64,000 nt of DNA, taken from positions 2,053,092 to 2,117,091 of the forward strand of contig NZ_KB913031.1 of NCBI RefSeq assembly GCF_000384155.1, in the 5' to 3' direction. The stretch comes from Methylophilus sp. 42 (GTDB lineage: Bacteria; Pseudomonadota; Gammaproteobacteria; Burkholderiales; Methylophilaceae). Of the stretch, positions 25,612 to 33,712 are shown piece after piece (position 1 is the first letter of the stretch; every line of letters starts with the position of its first letter). The translations under genes were made by a program, and so were the position numbers. The notes below the pieces were generated by a model. The model ran no database searches. It saw only the letters and a program-made list of their open reading frames with translations, and was not told the DNA's origin.

Positions 25612-27096
25612 CTAAAGGGAAATGCCCGCCAGCCTGAGTGGCGTATGGTCCTGATAAATCAGGCTAAACGACTTAAGCAGTGCATTATACAGGGAAGTAT
25701 CCTGTTTCCAATTTTGCAGCAGACGGCGGATATCTTTGACATGTGCACGTAAAGCCATTTGCGTACGGCGATGTTGCTGCATGCTATCGAGGTCGATGAC
25801 CACAATCTCGCCCCGATCGGTCACTTGCAGGTTACTGGCTTTCAGATCGCCATGAGATACCTTGAGCAAATACCATTGATAACACAGCGTTACCAGCTGG
25901 CGAATAACCCGCTCACGCATATTGCTATCGGTGCACTGCTGGAAAAAGGTCAGTGCATCCGGCCATGGGCTGTAAGTGGACACAAAATAAGCGCGGCCGC
26001 GCATGCCGCAGTAGCGCTGCTCATACATTAACAATGGCTGTGGCGTCAGCATGCCGTAGTACTGCAAACGATGGGCATTACGCCATGATGCCGCGGCACG
26101 ACTGGGTCGCCAGGCGCGGCTCAGGCCATGTAGCCAGTCCTTGATGTTATACCGCTTGATCACCACCGCCTGGTCTTGCAAATGCGTATGCACCACGGTA
26201 CAGGTATTGCCTGGCTTCAGCACCTTGCCGACATGCATGGCCACTTCAAGTGCAGGCAAGTCTGTTGCATGTAAGCCGCCTGCCGCACTCACCGCCTGCG
26301 CGCTCTGGCTGGTTTGCTGCCAGGCAACATCGCTGCAAGTACGGAAAATTTTACGCGTGACATAGCGTTCAACCTCTTGCGCCTTCATTTGCTTGGCCAA
26401 GGTCAGCAATGTGGAAGATAACAAAGTAGGCGGCCACCCACGCGCCTGATCATACGTTGCCAGCAAGGGCGCCACCCAGGCATGCTGATCCAGCACCTGT
26501 ACTTTTGAGATCAACTCAGCCAGCTGCCGATAAGCCTGGCGCTGGTTCAAGGTATGTTTCTGAATCCCATCACCATCCAGCGACCATACTTTATTATCCG
26601 ACAGTAGAAAATTTTTAAGATGCAAATCCGTCTGCACCAAACCAGCCGCATGCTGTGCAGCCAGGGTTTGCACCAATTGTTTGAGTAACAGCAAGCCTTG
26701 TTCAGGGGGCAAGGTCTGGTATAACACATCGGCATTATCTGCGGGCGCGATAGCGGCATAGATCAAGATGCTGGCACGCTGGTCTGCGGAATGTCCTTGC
26801 CACAACAAGGCAGGCGTTGCCAACCCTGCTTGCGTGAGCCAACGCACGCCTTGCGCATCGCGTGAGGCATATTTTTCTGCCTGCGCACCGAGAAATACTT
26901 TAGCGAACACCGCCTTGCCAGACCATTGCGCGCGAAATACCCAGCGCCGCTGCGGCAAAACACGCACAGCGACCAGCCCGGTCAATACAGACTGGTCAGA
27001 CAGCAGGATAGCGCCCGTGGCGCTATCAACAACATCACACATGGCAGGCGCGATGATCGCGTCATGCATTGCCACCATTAGCGGGATTTCCACCAT
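25612..27096 (-). CDS. tandem LPS-kinase-like protein (two kinase domains)
   Basis: 494 residues with two consecutive kinase-like domains. Domain 1 (about 30-230) has AVFAKVFLG (ATP-binding Lys), GLVQTDLHLKNFLL (catalytic Asp) and SLDGDGI. Domain 2 (about 290-480) has AVVIKRYN, KVSHGDLKASNLQV and VVIDLDSM, a canonical kinase triad. LPS core kinases are usually single-domain, so both halves may be active on different sites. The frame begins 19 bases inside the dioxygenase gene; ATGs at 27078 and 27069 are alternative starts. Confidence 0.78.
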   Translation of the reverse strand: MVEIPLMVAMHDAIIAPAMCDVVDSATGAILLSDQSVLTGLVAVRVLPQRRWVFRAQWSGKAVFAKVFLGAQAEKYASRDAQGVRWLTQAGLATPALLWQGHSADQRASILIYAAIAPADNADVLYQTLPPEQGLLLLKQLVQTLAAQHAAGLVQTDLHLKNFLLSDNKVWSLDGDGIQKHTLNQRQAYRQLAELISKVQVLDQHAWVAPLLATYDQARGWPPTLLSSTLLTLAKQMKAQEVERYVTRKIFRTCSDVAWQQTSQSAQAVSAAGGLHATDLPALEVAMHVGKVLKPGNTCTVVHTHLQDQAVVIKRYNIKDWLHGLSRAWRPSRAAASWRNAHRLQYYGMLTPQPLLMYEQRYCGMRGRAYFVSTYSPWPDALTFFQQCTDSNMRERVIRQLVTLCYQWYLLKVSHGDLKASNLQVTDRGEIVVIDLDSMQQHRRTQMALRAHVKDIRRLLQNWKQDTSLYNALLKSFSLIYQDHTPLRLAGISL

Positions 27097-27953
27097 TGCG
27101 CAATTTGCTGCAGCCAGCTAGCTTGCCCGGCGAATAACTTTTTCGCCCGTTTATCGCGTTTTTTCATCATTTTTTTCACTTGCGATTTTGTCTCTGCATC
27201 ATCATGCGGCCTGGCCACATACAAGGTATGGCGAGAATCTCCCTGTTCATTCGGGATAGGCAAAGCCTGGTAGTAATACAGTGCGATCGACCGACGCGTA
27301 ATGCCTTCCGGCGTCGTCAATGGATCAGGATGCCCATGAAAGCTGTCAGCATCTGTATTAAAAATCACGCAACGGTTAAACAAAGGCGCCACCGTTTGCT
27401 GCCTGGCCTGCATTTGCCTGTCCCATAACTCTAGATTACCGCCATACTCCGGCAGCCAGTCCTGGTTTAAATACACCAGCATATTGACGCGGCGATACAG
27501 TTGCAGGCCTTCATTGACCTGAAAGTCAGCATGGATGCCGAGCAAGCCGCCAGCAGACGTTTCGTGCAAGCCACCGCCCGCGAAATAGGGGTCTGGCAAC
27601 AGACCTTTAAAACCGGTCAGGGTTTCAATAAACTGCAACATGGCGGCAGAGTTAAACAAGGCAAACGCCGCGCGCAAGGTCTCATCGCAATCATAGGGTG
27701 AAATTTGACGCTTATGTGTACCGCCATAGCCTTTTTCATACACCTTGTCATGCGCTTTGGGGTCTTGCGGAAAGTGATCCAGCAATAACTGTGTAAACGC
27801 GGCAGGAAAAATATTGTCGATTACCGCATGCGGAAACGGCTGCGCTTGCGCATACTCCTCAGCCAGCAAACTGCCAATATCTTTGGCCTGCTGCATATCC
27901 AGAGAAAATCCATTTCCCATTTCAATTGGCAATACCCCATCAGTCATGGTCAT
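27078..27953 (-). CDS. 2-oxoglutarate/Fe(II)-dependent oxygenase (prolyl-4-hydroxylase-like)
   Basis: 291 residues. The double-stranded beta-helix core carries HADF (His-x-Asp iron ligands), PEYGGNLELWD, then FHGHPDPL (distal His) and RRSIALYYY (Arg for 2-oxoglutarate). Related proteins hydroxylate peptides or small molecules and are often found in surface polysaccharide and glycopeptide loci. A Lys/Arg-rich C-terminal tail follows. It overlaps the upstream GT2 gene by four bases. The substrate is unknown; a sugar, amino or acyl group on the LPS is a guess from context. Confidence 0.8.
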   Translation of the reverse strand: MTMTDGVLPIEMGNGFSLDMQQAKDIGSLLAEEYAQAQPFPHAVIDNIFPAAFTQLLLDHFPQDPKAHDKVYEKGYGGTHKRQISPYDCDETLRAAFALFNSAAMLQFIETLTGFKGLLPDPYFAGGGLHETSAGGLLGIHADFQVNEGLQLYRRVNMLVYLNQDWLPEYGGNLELWDRQMQARQQTVAPLFNRCVIFNTDADSFHGHPDPLTTPEGITRRSIALYYYQALPIPNEQGDSRHTLYVARPHDDAETKSQVKKMMKKRDKRAKKLFAGQASWLQQIAQWWKSR

Positions 27954-28765
27954 TTTGTTGTTTCCTGCTGTGACTGTAATTGTTTAAGCATGGCTTGTTT
28001 ACGCTGTAAACGGCGGTTTTGCGCAGTATACCCGCTCACAAGCCCAACCGTTCCCGCCTCGACATGGTCAAGGTAACGAAACAAACGTGCCGCTGACATG
28101 CGCTCAATGACATAACCCTGCGCAACCAGCTTATCCTGCAATACATAGCCAGGAATCTGTTGCTGCATATAAAAACGGTAGCCTAGCTTTTTCATCAAAC
28201 CCACGTTCCACAAGGCAAAAAAACTCTTGATATACGGCTCAATGTAAGGCCGGGCCTGGCGTGCAGGCAGGCCTAGCTGCTGCTTGATACGACGGCTGTG
28301 GTACTTGAAAAAGCCAGTGAATGCGCGCCAGAACAAACGCACATGGCCGCGGTTTAACTGATGCAAACAGCCAATCGCGGCAATATTAGGCTCGTGCTGC
28401 ATGCGCTGCAAACAGTCAAGAAAAATTTGCGGCTCGTAAATAAAGGTATCGGTATGCATCAAAAACAGGTAATCCGTATTGATCGCAGCCAGAATCAAAT
28501 CCAGGCCTTCACCGTGCGCAGCAAACCCCTGCTCTTTGCCTGGTGATGGGCGCTCAATTAAATGAATCCAGTCCAGGCTGCGCAAGTATGCTGTACTTTC
28601 ATCCGCAGAATCATTATCCACCACCCAGACGTCGACGGCATTAGCATCCAGCGCCCCGCTATCGAAATGGCTTTTGATAAAACTCAAACAGGTACGGGTC
28701 AAATCCAGCGTTTTGTAATTCACCAGCCCGATGCTGAATCTTGGTAATGTGTGTGCCATAGACAT
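27950..28765 (-). CDS. family 2 glycosyltransferase
   Basis: 271 residues. IGLVNYKTLDLTRTCLSFI, VWVVDNDSADES and MHTDTFI (DxD-type) give a GT-A fold. The C-terminal part has many Arg/Lys/Gln residues. Substrates cannot be read. It is nine bases downstream of the InaA-like gene and overlaps the dioxygenase gene by four bases, so it is the second gene of the five-gene operon. Confidence 0.85.
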   Translation of the reverse strand: MSMAHTLPRFSIGLVNYKTLDLTRTCLSFIKSHFDSGALDANAVDVWVVDNDSADESTAYLRSLDWIHLIERPSPGKEQGFAAHGEGLDLILAAINTDYLFLMHTDTFIYEPQIFLDCLQRMQHEPNIAAIGCLHQLNRGHVRLFWRAFTGFFKYHSRRIKQQLGLPARQARPYIEPYIKSFFALWNVGLMKKLGYRFYMQQQIPGYVLQDKLVAQGYVIERMSAARLFRYLDHVEAGTVGLVSGYTAQNRRLQRKQAMLKQLQSQQETTK

Positions 28766-28774
28766 GCTTATCCG

Positions 28775-29581
28775 TTAACGCTTGCTACGCTTGGTTATCC
28801 ATTTGAGTAACTGGCGATCACACCAGCCTAACGGCCGCGTATACGTCTCACCATACAAATAATGCTTTAAAAAATAGAGGCGATCGCGACCACTCAGGTC
28901 TGCAGTATGCCGGTGTAATGCCGCAAGGTCGAAACGCGCACGACGCCAGGCGCCTAGGCTTTGCCTGGCTTTTTCCAGGTCAATCAGTGCCACATCAGGC
29001 GCGACGTCATCCGGCCGCACAAAAATATGCTTGGGATACAAAGCGCGATGCACCCAGCCCAGGTCGTGAAAGCGGCGAATCTGCCTGGCAACTGCACGTA
29101 ACAGCTGCCTACGCGCATGCTGATTCAGCATGCTTGGTAAAAATTGCTCCAGATCGACAAAACCATGCAGATTTTCTGTGACCAGGATGGCGCGCTGATT
29201 GCCAGCCTGCGGCGATTCGGCATACATCAGCACTTTGGGCGCAGGAATGCCCGCCTTTGCCAGCGACTGCAGGCGATGGTATTCACGGCGGAAAGTCGGC
29301 TCACCAGCAAACGGATGCCATAAGGTGCGGCGACCATGATTCTGCTGCTTTTTCACAAACAAGGTCAGTGCAGGCAGATTTTCCTGCGGCAATACCAGCT
29401 TGCCGACACCACTCCAGCCACCGCGCCGCTGATTAGGCGCCTCAAACCAGGCGATATCACGCGTCCACCAGGCTTCAAACGTATCCAGCCCATGACGCTG
29501 CAGGGCCGCTTCGTAGACAGGATCTTGATAATGATTCAGGGAATGTTCCAAAATTAATTGTGCTGAAATAATTGACGCCAA
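28775..29581 (-). CDS. InaA/LPS-kinase-family protein
   Basis: 268 residues. The N-terminus contains WSGVGKLVLP and TLFVKKQQNH (possible ATP-binding Lys). The catalytic loop reads WVHRALYPKHIFV, the InaA-type LYPKH signature, in which the usual catalytic Asp is Ala; ALIDLEKAR supplies the metal-binding Asp. InaA-type proteins are annotated as LPS kinases, but activity with this loop is uncertain. First gene of the five-gene operon, divergent from lpxL across a 78-base gap. Confidence 0.75.
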   Translation of the reverse strand: MASIISAQLILEHSLNHYQDPVYEAALQRHGLDTFEAWWTRDIAWFEAPNQRRGGWSGVGKLVLPQENLPALTLFVKKQQNHGRRTLWHPFAGEPTFRREYHRLQSLAKAGIPAPKVLMYAESPQAGNQRAILVTENLHGFVDLEQFLPSMLNQHARRQLLRAVARQIRRFHDLGWVHRALYPKHIFVRPDDVAPDVALIDLEKARQSLGAWRRARFDLAALHRHTADLSGRDRLYFLKHYLYGETYTRPLGWCDRQLLKWITKRSKR

Positions 29582-29659
29582 TGCGGGTTTTTAAACCACA
29601 TTTTGTTAACATAAGAGCTAATCTCAAATTTTAACAGAATGCGTTTATAAATTAGCCTC

Positions 29660-30532
29660 ATGTTGCTGTTTTTCTGCAAAACCATCGCTCGCCTGCCGTT
29701 GTCCTGGGTACATAGATTGGGGGCATTCTTCGGCTGGATATCTTATCTTTCTGACCACAAAAGCAATCGTATTGCGCTGGAAAATATTAAGCAAAGCGGT
29801 TTAGCTGCTAGCGAAGCGCATGCAAAACAATTAGTCAAAACCAGTCGCATCGAAGCAGGCAAGGCGATTCTGGAAACATTCTTTATCTGGGGCAACCCCA
29901 CGGCAAAGCTGTTGCCATTGATACAGCAAGTGCATGGCTGGCAACATATCACTGAGGCGCAAGCACAAGGCAAAGGCCTGATTTTCCTCACCCCGCACCT
30001 GGGCTGTTTTGAAATCACGTCCATTTATTATGGCGAGCGGGCGCCCATCACCGTGCTTTACCGACCACCAAAATTGCAATGGTTAAGTGAGTTGGTTGTA
30101 AAAGGCAGGCAAAAAGGCAAAGTGGAGATGGCACCGGCCAATGCCAGCGGCGTGAAAAAGCTGCTACAAGCATTGAAATCCGGCCAAGCCATCGGCATTT
30201 TGCCGGATCAGATCCCCAGGCAGGGCGAAGGTGAATGGGCGGACTTCTTTGACAAACCAGCCTACACCATGGGACTAGCCAGTAAGCTGGCCAGCAAGGC
30301 AGACGCTGTCATTATCATGGCGTTTGGTGAGCGACTGCCCAACGGAAAAGGATTTAATATTCACCTGACACAGGTAGAGGATATTAGCACGCCTGCCCTG
30401 CTCAACCAGGCGATTGAGCGCCAGGTGGCACAATGCCCCGAGCAGTACTTATGGCAGTACAACCGCTTTAAACAGCGGCGTTACGCCCTGCACAAGTTAG
30501 AAAAAGCCCAGCAGGAGCAGGCTGAACGTTGA
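29660..30532 (+). CDS. lpxL: lipid A biosynthesis late acyltransferase
   Basis: 290-residue LpxL/HtrB-family protein that adds a secondary acyl chain to Kdo-lipid A at the inner membrane. An N-terminal hydrophobic segment is followed by LTPHLGCFE, the H(x4)E catalytic motif of this family (Glu instead of the HxxxxD Asp), then VLYRPPKL and ILPDQIPRQGEGEWADFF. Whether it is the LpxL, LpxM or a third enzyme cannot be decided. It starts the right side of the LPS block. Confidence 0.88.
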   Translation: MLLFFCKTIARLPLSWVHRLGAFFGWISYLSDHKSNRIALENIKQSGLAASEAHAKQLVKTSRIEAGKAILETFFIWGNPTAKLLPLIQQVHGWQHITEAQAQGKGLIFLTPHLGCFEITSIYYGERAPITVLYRPPKLQWLSELVVKGRQKGKVEMAPANASGVKKLLQALKSGQAIGILPDQIPRQGEGEWADFFDKPAYTMGLASKLASKADAVIIMAFGERLPNGKGFNIHLTQVEDISTPALLNQAIERQVAQCPEQYLWQYNRFKQRRYALHKLEKAQQEQAER

Positions 30533-30575
30533 TCGATCATCCACAAACACGCAGCGCTCTCACATAGCCAGTTTG

Positions 30576-31280
30576 CTAGGCCAGGCCTTGAATCCAGCGG
30601 CTGTACACTTTATCGGCCACACGGTGTAATACTTCGCAATCAGCTTCCACGCCGGCCAGCATGGTATCGGCAGATTGCACAGCGGGGCTGCTGGCCGCGC
30701 TGGCAATATCGTTTTTCCATTGCTCGGTCCATATTTTAACCATGCTCGGCGTCATTTCGATATGGCATTGCAAACCGATATGCTTACCCATCACGTAAGC
30801 CTGGTTAGCGCAATAAGCGCTGGACAATACATGCGTCGCACCCTCAGGCACCGTAAAGGTTTCACCATGCCAGTGAAAACTGTTAAAGCCTTGCAAGTCA
30901 CCAAACCAATCGCGCGCCACGGCATGATCTGCCACTTGCACATCTCCCCAGCCGATCTCCTTGACCGGGTTTTTGCTGACCACACCACCCAGCGCCTTGC
31001 TGATGAGCTGGCCGCCCAGGCAATGGCCGAGTAAGGGCACATCGGCTTGCACGGCCTGTTGAATGAGTTGCAACAATGGCGGAATCCACGGCAAATCATC
31101 GTTCACGCTCATGGGGCCACCCATGAGTACAATGCCACTGTAATCATCGACAGAGGCAGGTACTGCCTCGCCTTTATCAATCCGTACTTCGCACCACGGA
31201 ATAGCATGTTGCGCCAAAAAAGTGCCCAAATAACCAGCACCCTCGCAGCAAGCGTGCCTGAATATCACCACCGGTTTCAT
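30576..31280 (-). CDS. class I glutamine amidotransferase
   Basis: 234 residues, free-standing GATase1 domain. Catalytic Cys87 is in GHCLGGQ and His/Glu in QCHIEM near residue 173; IVLMGGPMSVND is the typical substrate-side loop. Similar to GuaA-like proteins of unknown acceptor. It lies three bases downstream of rluE on the same strand, so the two form an operon. No synthetase partner is adjacent. Confidence 0.85.
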   Translation of the reverse strand: MKPVVIFRHACCEGAGYLGTFLAQHAIPWCEVRIDKGEAVPASVDDYSGIVLMGGPMSVNDDLPWIPPLLQLIQQAVQADVPLLGHCLGGQLISKALGGVVSKNPVKEIGWGDVQVADHAVARDWFGDLQGFNSFHWHGETFTVPEGATHVLSSAYCANQAYVMGKHIGLQCHIEMTPSMVKIWTEQWKNDIASAASSPAVQSADTMLAGVEADCEVLHRVADKVYSRWIQGLA

Positions 31281-31283
31281 GAT

Positions 31284-31826
31284 TTACCTTACTAAACTAA
31301 CTTCCTGATATTGCCCAAGCAAGATTCCGTCCAACGTGTACGGCCCTATCGCATAACGAATCAAGCGCAAGGTCGGAAACCCTACGTGCGCGGTCATTCG
31401 TCGCACCTGGCGGTTCTTGCCTTCACTGATTTTAAGCTCCAGCCAGGTGGTGGGAATGTTTTTCCGCTCGCGAATCGGCGGCTCGCGCTGCCATAAATGG
31501 TCAGGTTCGGCGATGATTTTCACCTGCGCGGGCTGCGTGACAAAATCACCCAGATCAACACCCTGTTGCAATGGCATCAAATCTGCTTGTGTAGGAGCAC
31601 CTTCTACTTGCGCCCAATAGGTTTTGATCTGTTTGTGTTTTGGATGACTTAAACGATGTTGCAATCCACCATCATCGGTTAAAATAAGCAATCCTTCGGA
31701 GTCAGTATCTAACCGCCCGGCTGCATATACGTTGGGAATCGGAATATAGTCTTTGAGCGTCGCGTGTTTTTCATGCACAGTGAACTGACACACGACGTTA
31801 AAAGGTTTGTTAAACAGTAATAACAT
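31284..31826 (-). CDS. rluE: 23S rRNA pseudouridine synthase, RluE-like
   Basis: 180-residue RsuA-family synthase without the S4 domain, as in RluE, which modifies U2457 of 23S rRNA. Catalytic Asp40 is in [33 protein letters not shown] is the C-terminal signature. Start at the ATG giving [12 protein letters not shown]. It starts only 10 bases from the divergent icd start. Confidence 0.9.
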   Translation of the reverse strand: MLLLFNKPFNVVCQFTVHEKHATLKDYIPIPNVYAAGRLDTDSEGLLILTDDGGLQHRLSHPKHKQIKTYWAQVEGAPTQADLMPLQQGVDLGDFVTQPAQVKIIAEPDHLWQREPPIRERKNIPTTWLELKISEGKNRQVRRMTAHVGFPTLRLIRYAIGPYTLDGILLGQYQEVSLVR

Positions 31827-31836
31827 GGAAAGCGCT

Positions 31837-33075
31837 ATGTCTAAATTCAAGGTGCCAGCCACTGGCAGCAAAATCATTGTCAATGCCGATAATACCCTAA
31901 ATGTTCCCGACCAACCTATTATCCCGTTTATCGAAGGCGATGGCATTGGTATCGACATCACACCACCCATGATCAAAGTGGTAGATAGCGCAGTTGAAAA
32001 AGCCTACGGCGGTAAGCGCAAGATCTCCTGGATGGAAGTCTATGCCGGTGAAAAATCCACGACCATATACGACAAAGACACCTGGTTATCTGACGAAACC
32101 ATGGCGGCATTAAAAGAGTACGTCATCTCGATCAAAGGCCCATTGACCACGCCTGTTGGTGGCGGCATTCGCTCATTGAACGTGACGCTGCGTCAGGAAC
32201 TGGACTTATACGTCTGCCTGCGCCCAATTCAATACTTCACAGGCGTTCCTAGCCCGGTCAAACACCCGGAAAAAACCGATATGGTGATTTTCCGCGAAAA
32301 CACTGAAGACATTTACGCTGGCATCGAGTGGGCAGCAGGCACAGAAGAAGTGAAAAAAGTCATCAACTTCTTGAGTGATATGGGCGTGCGCAAGAAAATC
32401 CGCTTCCCTGAGGCCTCTTCCATCGGCATCAAACCAGTCTCCATCGACGGCAGCAAGCGCCTGATCCGCAAGGCGATTCAATACGCGATTGATAACAACC
32501 GTAAATCAGTCACGATTACCCACAAAGGCAATATCATGAAGTTCACCGAAGGTGGCTTCCGTGACTGGGGTTATCAACTGGCCAAAGAGGAGTTTGGCGC
32601 AGAGCTGATTGACGGCGGCCCATGGTGCAAACTGCCGAATGGCATCATCATCAAAGACTGTATCGCAGATGCATTCCTGCAGGAAATCCTGTTGCATCCG
32701 GAAGATTACGATGTCGTGGCCGCCTTGAACCTCAATGGTGACTACATGAGCGATGCGCTGGCAGCACAAGTCGGCGGCATTGGTATCGCGCCTGGCGCCA
32801 ACCTGAGCGACACCATCGCCATGTTTGAAGCCACGCATGGTACGGCGCCTAAAATCGCCGGTAAAAACCTGGCTAACCCAAGCTCACTGATTTTGTCAGC
32901 CGAAATGATGTTACGCCATATGGGCTGGGTAGAAGCGGCAGACCTGGTATTGAATGGCGTGGCCAAAGCGATTGCCAGCAAACGCGTCACTGGTGACTTC
33001 AGTAGCCAAATGGAAGGTGCGACCCAAGTCGGCACGGCTGAATTTGGTGACGAAATCATCAAACAGATGGCATAA
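31837..33075 (+). CDS. icd: NADP-dependent isocitrate dehydrogenase
   Basis: Oxidises isocitrate to 2-oxoglutarate. 412 residues, close to the bacterial Icd length. The substrate loop [15 protein letters not shown] contains the Ser that is phosphorylated in Escherichia coli; [11 protein letters not shown], the Lys of [12 protein letters not shown], and [11 protein letters not shown] are present. Start chosen at ATG 31837 with GGAAAGC upstream. In obligate methylotrophs the TCA cycle is usually incomplete and Icd has a biosynthetic role. A strong terminator follows. Confidence 0.96.
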   Translation: MSKFKVPATGSKIIVNADNTLNVPDQPIIPFIEGDGIGIDITPPMIKVVDSAVEKAYGGKRKISWMEVYAGEKSTTIYDKDTWLSDETMAALKEYVISIKGPLTTPVGGGIRSLNVTLRQELDLYVCLRPIQYFTGVPSPVKHPEKTDMVIFRENTEDIYAGIEWAAGTEEVKKVINFLSDMGVRKKIRFPEASSIGIKPVSIDGSKRLIRKAIQYAIDNNRKSVTITHKGNIMKFTEGGFRDWGYQLAKEEFGAELIDGGPWCKLPNGIIIKDCIADAFLQEILLHPEDYDVVAALNLNGDYMSDALAAQVGGIGIAPGANLSDTIAMFEATHGTAPKIAGKNLANPSSLILSAEMMLRHMGWVEAADLVLNGVAKAIASKRVTGDFSSQMEGATQVGTAEFGDEIIKQMA

Positions 33076-33107
33076 GTCCTGGCCACTGGCCTCGATTTGA
33101 ATATAAA

Positions 33108-33135
33108 AAAACGGCTCGCAATTGCGAGCCGTTTT
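33108..33135. terminator. bidirectional terminator between icd and csp
   Basis: AAAACGGCTCGCAATTGCGAGCCGTTTT, a perfect palindrome with A and T tracts, stops both converging genes. Arms are seen directly. Confidence 0.85.
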
Positions 33136-33160
33136 GTATTTTTTACCCCTAAAACAAAAA

Positions 33161-33364
33161 TTATGCTTTTTGTATGTTTGAGGCCTGTTTCCCTTTGGGA
33201 CCTTCAGTCACATCAAAGGATACACGTTGACCTTCTTTCAAGCTTTTATAACCAGATTCAACGATTGCGGAGAAGTGCGCGAACAAATCGTCACCGCCGT
33301 CATCGGGAGTAATGAATCCAAAGCCCTTAGAGTCGTTAAACCACTTTACGGTACCTGTTGCCAT
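33161..33364 (-). CDS. cold-shock domain protein
   Basis: 67-residue CspA-family single-stranded nucleic-acid-binding protein. RNP1 KGFGFI is at residues 13-18 and the RNP2-like LFAHFSAI at 27-34. Members act as RNA chaperones. The promoter is near-consensus, with a leader of about 125 bases that could carry the thermosensor-type structure known from cspA. Which paralogue this is cannot be told. Confidence 0.93.
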   Translation of the reverse strand: MATGTVKWFNDSKGFGFITPDDGGDDLFAHFSAIVESGYKSLKEGQRVSFDVTEGPKGKQASNIQKA

Positions 33365-33712
33365 TTTACTTCCTTACTTTTTTACTTAACAGGGAGGCGC
33401 CCCAAAAGTTTGTCTCAAGTACTCCAGTCGCAATTAACAAGCTTTGCTTTACTTAAAGACGGCTACAAAAAACCTGAACCCAAACGCCTTAAGGATTTAT
33501 AAGTTAGCATAATTTAAATGTCAAGACTAATTTTGTATCTTTTAACGAAAGCTAAAAAATACAATTAAAATTTGTATAAATGCTGCATGAGAGCCCGTCT
33601 TTTCTACGATTTGAATCTGTGATCCTCCACGTATACTAAAGTAAAAAGTATAGTGGTATCAGTACATTAACAGCCCTATTTCACTGTTTAGAAGACACGT
33701 TTAAAGACATCT
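33365..33712. other. 348-base divergent region between csp and pilB
   Basis: Holds the csp promoter and leader on the minus strand, an AT-rich stretch around 33540-33580 with a TATAAA (33575-33580) that could serve pilB, and an imperfect hairpin (33627-33656, CCACGTATACT / AGTATAGTGG with one bulged base). I see no open reading frame of interest and no sigma-54 site (TGGCAC-N5-TTGC). Confidence 0.5.
33496..33524 (-). promoter_or_regulatory. predicted strong promoter of the cold-shock gene
   Basis: On the minus strand: TTGACA (full consensus), 17 bases, TATAAA. Transcription would start near 33489, leaving a leader of about 125 bases. Confidence 0.8.
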
